From: Candidatus Homeothermus arabinoxylanisolvens
GTDB lineage: Bacteria; Bacteroidota; Bacteroidia; Bacteroidales; Muribaculaceae
Length of the DNA stretch: 5,837 nt
Assembly (NCBI GenBank): GCA_001689405.1
Contig: LUJO01000006.1
Location: 1 to 5,837 of the forward strand
Direction of reading: 5' to 3'
Shown here: positions 1-5,533 of the stretch, piece after piece
Position numbering within the stretch: the first letter of the stretch is position 1
Layout: each line of letters begins with the position of its first letter
Notes under the pieces: model-generated
Told to the model about the DNA's origin: nothing
Databases searched by the model: none
What the model saw: only the letters and a program-made list of their open reading frames with translations
Position numbers and translations under genes: made by a program

Positions 1-154
1 TTTTTGAGGGAGTTCTGCAACACCCTCCAGCTCTGTACTCGTTTTGGAACCGGACACTTCGTGCCCGGCTAACAAACAGCACGAGCCTTTACAGGCTCGC
101 ACGGTGAAAGGGATCAATGTAAAAACACGGTTGTTAAACAGCTAACGTTGGTAG

Positions 155-176
155 GGACGCCGGTACCACGGCGTCC
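155..176. repeat. REP-like hairpin unit
   Basis: An 8-bp perfect stem (ggacgccg at 155-162, cggcgtcc at 169-176) encloses a 6-base loop, gtacca. It is preceded by ggtag and followed by ggctgcg. It resembles the short GC-rich palindromes that recur between genes in Bacteroidales, but that comparison is from memory and copy number cannot be seen in one window. It lies about 78 bases from the next hairpin and shares the stem-6-base loop-stem design with it. Confidence 0.45.
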
Positions 177-219
177 GGCTGCGACCAGTATGGCCTTTTA
201 CAATTGCTCTGCCATGGGC

Positions 220-310
220 CATCCGGATTTGCGGGCGCCGTACTACCGGCGCCCCTGCCAAACTTCTACATTTGGCACTTCATCCGGGTGTGCGAGCAGG
301 GTGTGCTCGC
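220..310. repeat. Two degenerate tandem copies of a hairpin-bearing unit
   Basis: Two copies of the motif catccgg occur at 220-226 and 281-287, 61 bases apart. Each is followed after a few bases by tgcg and then a strong stem-loop. Copy 1 has gggcgccg/cggcgccc (233-240/247-254) around tactac. Copy 2 has gcgagca/tgctcgc (292-298/304-310) around gggtg. The stem sequences differ while pairing is maintained, as expected when secondary structure is what is conserved. The sequence before each copy is also loosely alike (ttttacaattg at about 196-206, ttctacatttg at about 263-273). A REP-like or other mobile palindromic element is the likeliest explanation; a repeated RNA structural module is the alternative. 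Confidence 0.5.
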
Positions 311-329
311 GGGGCCGACGTTGTGTGTA

Positions 330-376
330 GACAATAAAAAGCAGCTTCCGGGTACCGGAAACTGCTTTTTATTGTC
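330..376 (-). terminator. Strong hairpin terminator of the rplU-rpmA operon
   Basis: A 15-bp perfect stem (330-344 with 362-376) continues, after one C/A mismatch, into 6 more base pairs (346-351 with 355-360) around a 3-base loop. The stem contains an A5 tract on one side and a T5 tract on the other, so on either strand the RNA ends in a U-rich stem arm. It lies 20 bases past the rpmA stop and should end that leftward operon. Its symmetry means it could also stop rightward transcription entering from the left. Confidence 0.85.
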
Positions 377-396
377 GTTGTTGAGCGCTCGGGCGG

Positions 397-660
397 TTAT
401 GCCTTTGCGTCGGGAGTGACGTTGATGTACTGGCGGCCGCCTTTACCTTCGGTAAAGAGCACTACACCGTCAACAAGAGCGTAGATGGTATGATCCTTGC
501 CCATGCCTACGTTTTCACCCGGATGGTGCACTGTACCGCGCTGGCGCTTGATGATGTTGCCTGCTTTAGCGTGCTGGCCACCAAAAATCTTAACTCCGAG
601 TCGTTTGCTTTCCGACTCACGTCCGTTCTTCGAACTACCTACACCTTTCTTATGTGCCAT
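397..660 (-). CDS. rpmA: 50S ribosomal protein bL27
   Basis: This encodes an 87-residue protein of the large ribosomal subunit, whose flexible N-terminus reaches towards the peptidyl-transferase centre and contacts the tRNA acceptor ends. The N-terminus starts directly with MAHKKGVGSSKNGR. This is the standard bL27 start, so there is no N-terminal extension of the type cleaved by the Prp protease in Firmicutes. The family core ESKRLGVKIFGGQ and the signature GENVGMGKDHTIYAL are both present, and the length is normal. The start ATG lies 20 bases after the rplU stop, with AT-rich sequence and no Shine-Dalgarno in between, as is common in Bacteroidetes. It is co-transcribed with rplU and followed by a strong terminator. 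I recall serS following rpmA in several Bacteroides-type genomes; here no serS follows. Confidence 0.97.
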   Translation of the reverse strand: MAHKKGVGSSKNGRESESKRLGVKIFGGQHAKAGNIIKRQRGTVHHPGENVGMGKDHTIYALVDGVVLFTEGKGGRQYINVTPDAKA

Positions 661-680
661 TTCTTTAAGATTTTAATGGG

Positions 681-1001
681 TTAAGCTACCAAATCTTTAA
701 TCACTATCTTGGTGAAGTACTGGCGATGGCCGTTTTTGCGGCGATAGCCTTTACGTCTTTTCTTCTTGAAGACGATTACTTTGTCACCTTTTACGAGCGG
801 CTCGGCCACTTCGCATACTACTTTGGCTCCTTCAACGGTAGGAGCGCCAACTTTAACGTTACCGTCGGCATCAAGGAGGAGCACGCGGTCAAATTCTACT
901 GCGTCGCCCGCTTTTTTGTCCTCGCCGAGAAAGTGAACATACAAGAACTTGCCGGCTTCTGCCTTGAACTGCTGTCCTTGGATTTCTACAATAGCGTACA
1001 T
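681..1001 (-). CDS. rplU: 50S ribosomal protein bL21
   Basis: This encodes a 106-residue large-subunit protein that binds 23S rRNA; the E. coli protein has 103 residues. The N-terminus MYAIVEIQGQQFKAEAGK is typical of bL21. Near the C-terminus, the basic run FKKKRRKGYRRKNGHRQ followed by YFTKI is the family's rRNA-binding signature. The ATG at 999-1001 gives the normal family start. It is first in the two-gene operon rplU-rpmA, an order conserved in most bacteria. Upstream lie a TAnnTTTG promoter box (1087-1094) and a folded leader (1029-1074) that could mediate feedback control by a ribosomal protein. That regulatory role is inferred from position and structure only. Confidence 0.97.
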   Translation of the reverse strand: MYAIVEIQGQQFKAEAGKFLYVHFLGEDKKAGDAVEFDRVLLLDADGNVKVGAPTVEGAKVVCEVAEPLVKGDKVIVFKKKRRKGYRRKNGHRQYFTKIVIKDLVA

Positions 1002-1028
1002 TTTATTTGATAATGTTACTTGTTAACT

Positions 1029-1074
1029 CCGTCAGGCGAGCGGCTCGGGCCGCTGCTTCTTCATGCCTGTGCGG
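1029..1074 (-). promoter_or_regulatory. Structured 5' leader of rplU (candidate ribosomal-protein leader)
   Basis: Read on the minus strand, this 46-base segment folds as one three-tier hairpin. An outer CCG/CGG (1072-1074 with 1029-1031) is followed by a CA/A internal loop. Next comes CAGGC/GCCTG (1065-1069 with 1033-1037). A large one-sided purine-rich loop, ATGAAGAAGC, opposes a single C. The top is a 6-bp AGCGGC/GCCGCT stem (1049-1054 with 1039-1044) with loop CCGA. It ends 27 bases before the rplU start and begins just downstream of the promoter box, so it would form the first part of the mRNA. An asymmetric bulge between two helices is the kind of site ribosomal proteins bind in autoregulatory leaders. 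No protein-binding evidence exists here. The ATG within the bulge is not in a usable gene context. Confidence 0.5.
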
Positions 1075-1086
1075 AAAAATTGCCCA

Positions 1087-1094
1087 CAAAGTTA
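1087..1094 (-). promoter_or_regulatory. Candidate -7 box of the rplU-rpmA promoter
   Basis: The minus-strand sequence TAACTTTG matches the Bacteroidetes primary sigma factor -7 consensus TAnnTTTG exactly. A start a few bases downstream would place the transcript 5' end near 1080, just ahead of the leader hairpin at 1074. No TTTG is found at the expected -33 spacing (about 20 bases upstream), because that region is occupied by the terminator palindrome. The call therefore rests on the -7 box and position. Confidence 0.45.
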
Positions 1095-1095
1095 C

Positions 1096-1128
1096 AAAAA
1101 ATATTCCATATAGCCGCTATATGGAATA
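1096..1128 (-). terminator. Hairpin terminator of the propeller/zinc-knuckle gene
   Basis: A perfect 12-bp inverted repeat (tattccatatag at 1102-1113, ctatatggaata at 1117-1128) surrounds a 3-base loop. On the minus strand it is followed at once by six T residues (1101-1096), the classical intrinsic terminator layout. It lies 61 bases past the stop of the gene at 1190-2659. The stem is AT-rich, so terminator strength is uncertain. A further attccat half-site at 1131-1137 leaves open that the palindrome is, or is also, a protein-binding operator. Confidence 0.65.
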
Positions 1129-1189
1129 AAATTCCATGAAATTATTTTGCTGTCGAGGATGTCTAAGCCGATTTTAACCGGCCAAGCTT

Positions 1190-2659
1190 TTATTGGCGTC
1201 CGGAGCCGTGGCAATTGAAGCAACGTCCGGTGCCGTGGCATGACGGACAGTCTATCCAGCTCTTGGAGCCGCTGCCAGTATAGTAGCCGGTATCGTGCCA
1301 TGACCCTTTCGACCCGTGACAACTCGTGCATACTCCGCTGCCGCTGCATATGCGGCATGTAGTGTAGGCCGAACCGCCCGATGAGCCGGAGGTAGTGCCG
1401 CCACCGCCCGTATATCCGCCACCGGAATAATATCCTCCGCTGTAGGTTCCCGACATTATCTGCTGTTGCTTCGCTGATATCGCATTTGCCTGATCGACGG
1501 TTATAGGCTTGTCATAGACTGTGCCGTTAGGCAGTGTTATGCTGCCGGTGCTTTGTGAAACAAGGACTTCCGTGCCGTCGGGCCCTCCGTCCCATCTCAT
1601 GTTAAACATGGAGCCGGTCAGTTTCAGGTGATAACGGCGTAACACATAGTTGCCGTTGCTGTTATAGTCGTGCTTATATACGTAAATGCCTTCGGTTGCC
1701 ATCTGGTCGGGGTATACGTTGTAACGGAGTTCGCCTTCCTGACTGCGGAAACACCTTATCGATGCATATGAAAGTCCTCCGCCGCTTGCCTGCATGTATA
1801 TGCTCTCTCCTTCATTAGGCAGTCGCCCGGTGCCGGAACGTCTGCTCCCTGATGATGACGCGGACTCGCTGTGGCCTCCGCCTATATAGGCGATATGCAT
1901 ATCCTTGTCCCATTTTTCTTTAATGTATTCTTTGGGAGAAGAACTCAGCACTTTGTAATTCTGGCTGTGGTCTCGGCCGTCGGTGTATTTGCATGCTACC
2001 GCGAAGTATGTGCCATTGCCATATTCAAGCAACTGCAGATGATAGCCGTCGTTCCATTTTTGTTTTATCCATGAAGTGATGTCGTCATAATTTGATCGGC
2101 TTGCCCATGACTGGGTGGAGTATGGTGTGCCTTTTGATGAAATTATAAGCCATTTGCCGTTGGAGTAATGTGTGGCTCCGGTTATATAGTAATCTTTGTT
2201 CCACCACTCCGTAATTTTTGACTTTACTTCCGATATTGTGCCGCTGGTCCACACCTGCGATGTAATGCCGGAGCCTTTTGACATTACAATGAGCCACTTG
2301 CCGTTGCCGTTTGCCGCTGATGTTATTGCGTATCCCGCGTTCTCCTTTTGTGAAATCCAGTCCTTTGGCCACGCTCTGTCATAGCTGTAGGACTGTGCGG
2401 TGAATCCGAAGCCTTTTGCCATAGATACAATCCACCCTGACGCTCCATAAGCCACGGAGTGTATGTACAGGTCGTCGTCCCAATTCTCCCGTATCTGGTC
2501 TTGTTGCAATTCGTTGCCCTCGCCGCATGAAAACCATGTCTGATTTCTGTAAGGTATATCTGACTCCATCAAAATGATGTTTTTGGAATCCGGTTTGACC
2601 GGCTGATATCCCGAAAGCAGAATTACAACAAGTAATAATACTTTTTTCCAGTGTGCCAT
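1190..2659 (-). CDS. Exported DUF7477-like propeller protein with DnaJ-type CxxC tail
   Basis: This encodes a 489-residue protein of unknown function. Residues 5-16 (KK then VLLLVVILL) form a signal peptide or N-terminal anchor; there is no lipobox cysteine. Residues about 39-262 contain repeats of some 48 residues: a Trp near the start, an aromatic-I/H-x-x-x strand, G-N/S-G-K-W, an S-K-G turn, and a closing Q-x-W/Y. Full copies lie near 56-91, 100-137, 148-185 and 196-235. A half copy at 245-262 could be completed by the N-terminal QTW at 40-42, as in the closure of a five-bladed propeller. I recall this pattern as DUF7477. Residues 282-385 form an unrecognised domain, and about 402-430 is a Gly/Ser/Tyr linker. 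The tail has cysteines at 435, 438, 444, 447, 471, 474, 480 and 483: two C-x2-C-x5-C-x2-C blocks with CxxCxGxG-like knuckles, as in the DnaJ zinc domain. There is no J domain. The start ATG sits just below a promoter candidate. Confidence 0.85.
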   Translation of the reverse strand: MAHWKKVLLLVVILLSGYQPVKPDSKNIILMESDIPYRNQTWFSCGEGNELQQDQIRENWDDDLYIHSVAYGASGWIVSMAKGFGFTAQSYSYDRAWPKDWISQKENAGYAITSAANGNGKWLIVMSKGSGITSQVWTSGTISEVKSKITEWWNKDYYITGATHYSNGKWLIISSKGTPYSTQSWASRSNYDDITSWIKQKWNDGYHLQLLEYGNGTYFAVACKYTDGRDHSQNYKVLSSSPKEYIKEKWDKDMHIAYIGGGHSESASSSGSRRSGTGRLPNEGESIYMQASGGGLSYASIRCFRSQEGELRYNVYPDQMATEGIYVYKHDYNSNGNYVLRRYHLKLTGSMFNMRWDGGPDGTEVLVSQSTGSITLPNGTVYDKPITVDQANAISAKQQQIMSGTYSGGYYSGGGYTGGGGTTSGSSGGSAYTTCRICSGSGVCTSCHGSKGSWHDTGYYTGSGSKSWIDCPSCHGTGRCFNCHGSGRQ

Positions 2660-2901
2660 AATTTTGATTGTTTTATATATGGCAAAAATACAAAATATTC
2701 TTTGTCAGATTGAAATATCGGCCCTGTTATTTGCCGGGTTCGGGTTGAATACCTAAATATTTAACGCTAAGGGAAGAGCGTTTTTGCCACCGGAATATTT
2801 TTTTAGCGGGCAAACGGGCTATTATTGCGATTTATTGACTAAATTAGTTGGGCCGTTGTATGCCGACGGCACTTTAATGATAATTGTATAAACCAATCAA
2901 T
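2660..2901. other. Divergent intergenic region
   Basis: This separates the leftward propeller gene from the rightward esterase-arabinanase gene. Besides the minus-strand promoter candidate, it holds a 6-bp hairpin (aacgct 2763-2768, agcgtt 2777-2782) running into a short T-tract on the plus strand, and a 5-bp hairpin (gccgt 2852-2856, acggc 2866-2870) about 30 bases before the ATG at 2902. I found no complete TTTG/TAnnTTTG pair for the rightward gene; TAAATTAG (2840-2847) is one base off the -7 box and has no -33 partner. No Shine-Dalgarno precedes 2902. Confidence 0.5.
2683..2715 (-). promoter_or_regulatory. Candidate promoter of the propeller/zinc-knuckle gene
   Basis: On the minus strand, TATTTTTG (2690-2683) matches TAnnTTTG exactly. 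TTTC (2715-2712) lies 21 bases upstream, one base off the TTTG -33 box. Transcription starting a few bases downstream of the -7 box would give a short leader of roughly 15-20 bases before the ATG at 2659. The AT-rich setting makes a chance match possible. Confidence 0.45.
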
Positions 2902-5487
2902 ATGAATCGATTATTTGTAACATTTATGCTGATGCTGTTGGCTGTGACAGTGTCGGCGGCGCCGTCAAGAAAAGTCATCGACGACGGTGGCAGCGGCCCC
3001 TACAAGGCCGAAGCTGTTTCCGAGGCATCTCTGCCCGGTTTTGTCGTATATCGTCCTTACGACATGTCTGCCGCTGTGACTCATGAAGGCCCTCTGCCGC
3101 TTTTTGTATTTGCCAACGGAGCGTGCAACGACACATCGTTGCCATATGAGCGTATGCTCAATGACCTCGCGTCCTACGGATACATGGTGGTAGCCCTCGG
3201 AGAGATGCAGGACAGTATAAATGACCGGGAACTCCGTAAGTCGCCTACCGAGGACATGAAGTTGGCTATGGATTGGGCCGAAGCGCAGAACGGTGATAAA
3301 AAAAGTCCGTATTACGGTAAGATCGACATGGAGTTTGTGGCACTCGGCGGTCATAGTTGCGGAGGTGCGCAGACTCTTGCCAACTGTGCTGACAGCCGGG
3401 TGAAAAGCTGTATTATGTTCAATGCCGGCATGGGCGACATGGAGATGGCCGGCGCAAGCGCCGGGTCGCTGAAAAATCTTCACTGCCCGATACTCTATCT
3501 CATAGGTGGGGAGAGCGATATAGCCTACCGCAATGCGTTGGTCGACTATGAGCGCATCGACAATGTGCCGGTAGCGTTTGCCAATCATCTCCGTGCCGGA
3601 CACGGAGGCACATTCCATGAACCTTACGGCGGCTCATTCTCCCGCATGCTGAGGGCGTGGCTGAGCTGGCAGTTTAAAGATCAGCGTGCTAATATAGAGG
3701 TGTTTCTGCGCAATCGTCTCAATGACTTCCCCGACTATACGATGAAGGCCAAGAATTTCCCTGACAGTAACGACCCGTTTACAGTCAAGGAAACAAGCTG
3801 CAAGAGCCGCGACGGTAAAAACATATGGGGAAAGGCATATATTCCCAATACAGCCGAGGCCAAAAAACCGTTGGTGATAATGGCCCACGGGTACAACAGC
3901 AGCCATTATGAGCCGCAGGACTACGCAGCTACTCTGGCCATGCGCGGAGTGGCAAGTTATGTCTTTGATTTCTGCGGTGGCGGCAATAATAGCCGTAGCG
4001 ATGGCAAGACTACCGAAATGACGGTGTTTGCCGAGCAGGAAAATGTCGAGGACATAGCACGTCAGGCCAAGACTTGGGACTTTGTCGACACTACCCGCAT
4101 GGCACTGCTCGGATGCAGTCAGGGCGGACTTGTGGCAGGACTTACGGCGGCTGCCAATCCCGACCTTTTCAAAGCCCTTGTGCTGGTCTATCCGGCATTG
4201 ACAATCCCCGACACCGCTCCCATGATGCTCAAGCGCTTTGATGCCGACGGCGGACGTCCGCAGGATGTTATGGGCATGAAGCTCGGCCGCATATACTATG
4301 AGAAGATCAACGGCCTCGACATGCTTGATACGATAGGCGCGTTCAAGGGAAAGGTGTTTATTGTCTACGGCGACAAGGACATGATAGCCGCAGGCGGTAC
4401 TATGGATAAGGCCAAGTCGCGCTACGCCGACTGCGAGACGATGACTGTAAAAGACGGCACCCACGGCTTCCCTTCGTATGAGCATCATGAGCAGGCATGC
4501 GGAGGCATCGCCGATTTCCTTACTCGCGTGCTTGCCAAGCCCCGGGAGCGTGGACGCTATGTCTTTGACCCGAAGTACCCCGATGTCCATGACCCGGTCA
4601 TGGCTTATGAGGACGGTAAGTACTATATGTTTACTACCGGATATGGCGTGGGCATGATGTCGTCGCCCGACATGATCGAGTGGAAGCCGGAGAAAGCTCC
4701 GCTCGACCCTATACCCGAATGGCCTAAAAAGCCGGTACCGGCCTATGGAGGTCACACATGGGCGCCCGATATAATTAAGGTGGGCGACAAGTGGTACCTG
4801 TATTACAGCTGCTCCACATTCTACAAAAATATATCGGCTATAGGGGTGGCCGTCAACAGCACCCTCAATCCCGATTCGCCCGATTACAGATGGGAGGATC
4901 TCGGCATGGTCATCATGTCGCAGCCCGGAGTAAATGACTGGAATGCCATCGATCCCAACGTCATCATAGACAAAAAAGGCCGTCCGTGGCTCACATTCGG
5001 CTCTTTCTGGGACGGCATACAGCTCGTGCAGCTTAAAAAAGACATGAAGACTCCCGTCGGAGAGCCCAAGACTATAGCACGCCGACGCAATCCCGCATCG
5101 GTGGCGCACTTGCAGCCTACGGCCAACAACAATGCCATCGAAGCGCCCTTTATCACGTATCATGACGTTTACTATTACCTTTTTGCCAGCCACGACTTCT
5201 GCTGCAAGGGGTTAAGCAGCAACTACAAGACTGTTGTCGGACGAAGTAAAAACGTTACCGGCCCTTATCTTGACAAGGAGGGGAAGGACATGGCCGCTAC
5301 AGGCGGCACGTTGCTTGTCGGCGAAAGCGACAAATACAGTGGAGTAGGGCACTGCAGCGTCTATGAATTCGACGGCAAATGGTACATTGCCGCCCACGCC
5401 TACGACAAGAGCCGCCACGGTGCGAGCAAGCTCTTCCTCCGCGAGATACGCTGGGATGACGGCTGGCCCGTCATCCTCGACAAATAA
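2902..5487 (+). CDS. Secreted esterase-esterase-GH43 arabinanase fusion
   Basis: This encodes 861 residues. I chose the ATG at 2902 because it gives a clean signal peptide (MNRLFVTFMLMLLAVTVSAA), with signal peptidase I cleavage near residues 19-20 and no lipobox, so export to the periplasm is likely. Domain 1 (about 25-280) is an alpha/beta hydrolase starting with a GGSGPYKAE motif. Its nucleophile elbow is GGHSCGG (Ser152), with probable acid Asp206 and His234 (His239 is an alternative). Domain 2 (about 291-546) is a second, different alpha/beta hydrolase resembling Est1E-type cinnamoyl/feruloyl esterases: HGY oxyanion loop (329-331), GCSQGG (Ser406), Asp493 and His521. Domain 3 (about 552-861) is a GH43 propeller of the endo-alpha-1,5-arabinanase type: HDP base Asp564, WAPD (620-623), Asp684 in AIDPN, acid Glu747 in IEAP, SSNYKTVVGRS, and His817, the usual metal-binding histidine. 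Both triads and the GH43 residues look intact. The combined activity on esterified pectic arabinan is inferred. No SusC/SusD genes are in the window. Confidence 0.93.
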   Translation: MNRLFVTFMLMLLAVTVSAAPSRKVIDDGGSGPYKAEAVSEASLPGFVVYRPYDMSAAVTHEGPLPLFVFANGACNDTSLPYERMLNDLASYGYMVVALGEMQDSINDRELRKSPTEDMKLAMDWAEAQNGDKKSPYYGKIDMEFVALGGHSCGGAQTLANCADSRVKSCIMFNAGMGDMEMAGASAGSLKNLHCPILYLIGGESDIAYRNALVDYERIDNVPVAFANHLRAGHGGTFHEPYGGSFSRMLRAWLSWQFKDQRANIEVFLRNRLNDFPDYTMKAKNFPDSNDPFTVKETSCKSRDGKNIWGKAYIPNTAEAKKPLVIMAHGYNSSHYEPQDYAATLAMRGVASYVFDFCGGGNNSRSDGKTTEMTVFAEQENVEDIARQAKTWDFVDTTRMALLGCSQGGLVAGLTAAANPDLFKALVLVYPALTIPDTAPMMLKRFDADGGRPQDVMGMKLGRIYYEKINGLDMLDTIGAFKGKVFIVYGDKDMIAAGGTMDKAKSRYADCETMTVKDGTHGFPSYEHHEQACGGIADFLTRVLAKPRERGRYVFDPKYPDVHDPVMAYEDGKYYMFTTGYGVGMMSSPDMIEWKPEKAPLDPIPEWPKKPVPAYGGHTWAPDIIKVGDKWYLYYSCSTFYKNISAIGVAVNSTLNPDSPDYRWEDLGMVIMSQPGVNDWNAIDPNVIIDKKGRPWLTFGSFWDGIQLVQLKKDMKTPVGEPKTIARRRNPASVAHLQPTANNNAIEAPFITYHDVYYYLFASHDFCCKGLSSNYKTVVGRSKNVTGPYLDKEGKDMAATGGTLLVGESDKYSGVGHCSVYEFDGKWYIAAHAYDKSRHGASKLFLREIRWDDGWPVILDK

Positions 5488-5494
5488 ACCTGAT

Positions 5495-5528
5495 CGGGCG
5501 CCCTGCTTTCCGGGGCGCCTGTCTTTTT
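5495..5528 (+). terminator. Terminator of the esterase-arabinanase gene
   Basis: A GC-rich hairpin begins 7 bases after the stop. ggcgccc (5497-5503) pairs with gggcgcc (5513-5519), extended by a G-T and a C-G pair at the base, with a 9-base loop. It is followed by gtcttttt (5521-5528). It lies between two convergent genes and could serve the minus-strand gene too, although the minus-strand T-run (GGTTTATTTG) is poor. Confidence 0.85.
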
Positions 5529-5533
5529 CATAC

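Larger units (their letters stand above)
1..329. other. Non-coding, hairpin-rich intergenic region
   Basis: I see no credible gene here: the open frames are short, lack recognisable protein features and run through palindromes. I found no tRNA or other familiar RNA. The stretch is dense in short inverted repeats, at 6-27, 50-68, 82-99, 155-176, 233-254 and 292-310. The first three are: gaggg/ccctc plus gtt/aac around a 4-base loop (6-27); ccgg/ccgg plus cac/gtg around a ttc loop (50-68); and cgagcct/aggctcg around a ttac loop (82-99). The last three are described separately as REP-like units. The left neighbour is outside the window, so part of this could be the 3' untranslated region of a gene or a structured RNA. 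None of the hairpins before 330 is followed by a good T-run on either strand, so they do not look like ordinary terminators. Confidence 0.6.

Noticed and set aside
220..310. CRISPR array
   Set aside because: Only two degenerate units about 60 bases apart exist, with palindromes that differ between copies; a CRISPR needs near-identical repeats.
1..329. Possible tRNA, tmRNA, RNase P or other housekeeping RNA in the hairpin-rich left region
   Set aside because: I looked on both strands for their hallmark sequences (tRNA T-loop, RNase P and tmRNA conserved ends) and found none; the hairpins are isolated rather than arranged as a cloverleaf or closed domain.
148..419. Two short plus-strand frames in the hairpin region and over the rpmA end
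   Set aside because: They run through inverted repeats and a terminator, overlap rpmA antisense, and encode low-complexity Arg/Cys-rich peptides with no family features.
2884..2901. TTG start six codons upstream for the esterase-arabinanase gene
   Set aside because: The ATG at 2902 gives a canonical signal peptide with positive N-terminus; the upstream codons add nothing and the TTG has no ribosome-binding signal.
2965..3618. 217-codon antisense frame over the first hydrolase domain
   Set aside because: It is a shadow of the plus-strand gene, with no domain, promoter or plausible translation start.
3634..5193. 519-codon open frame antisense to the esterase-arabinanase gene
   Set aside because: It lies wholly opposite a clear catalytic gene in a GC-rich region with biased codons, where long antisense frames arise by chance. 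Its translation has no recognisable domain and is rich in His/Arg/Val, as antisense shadows are.
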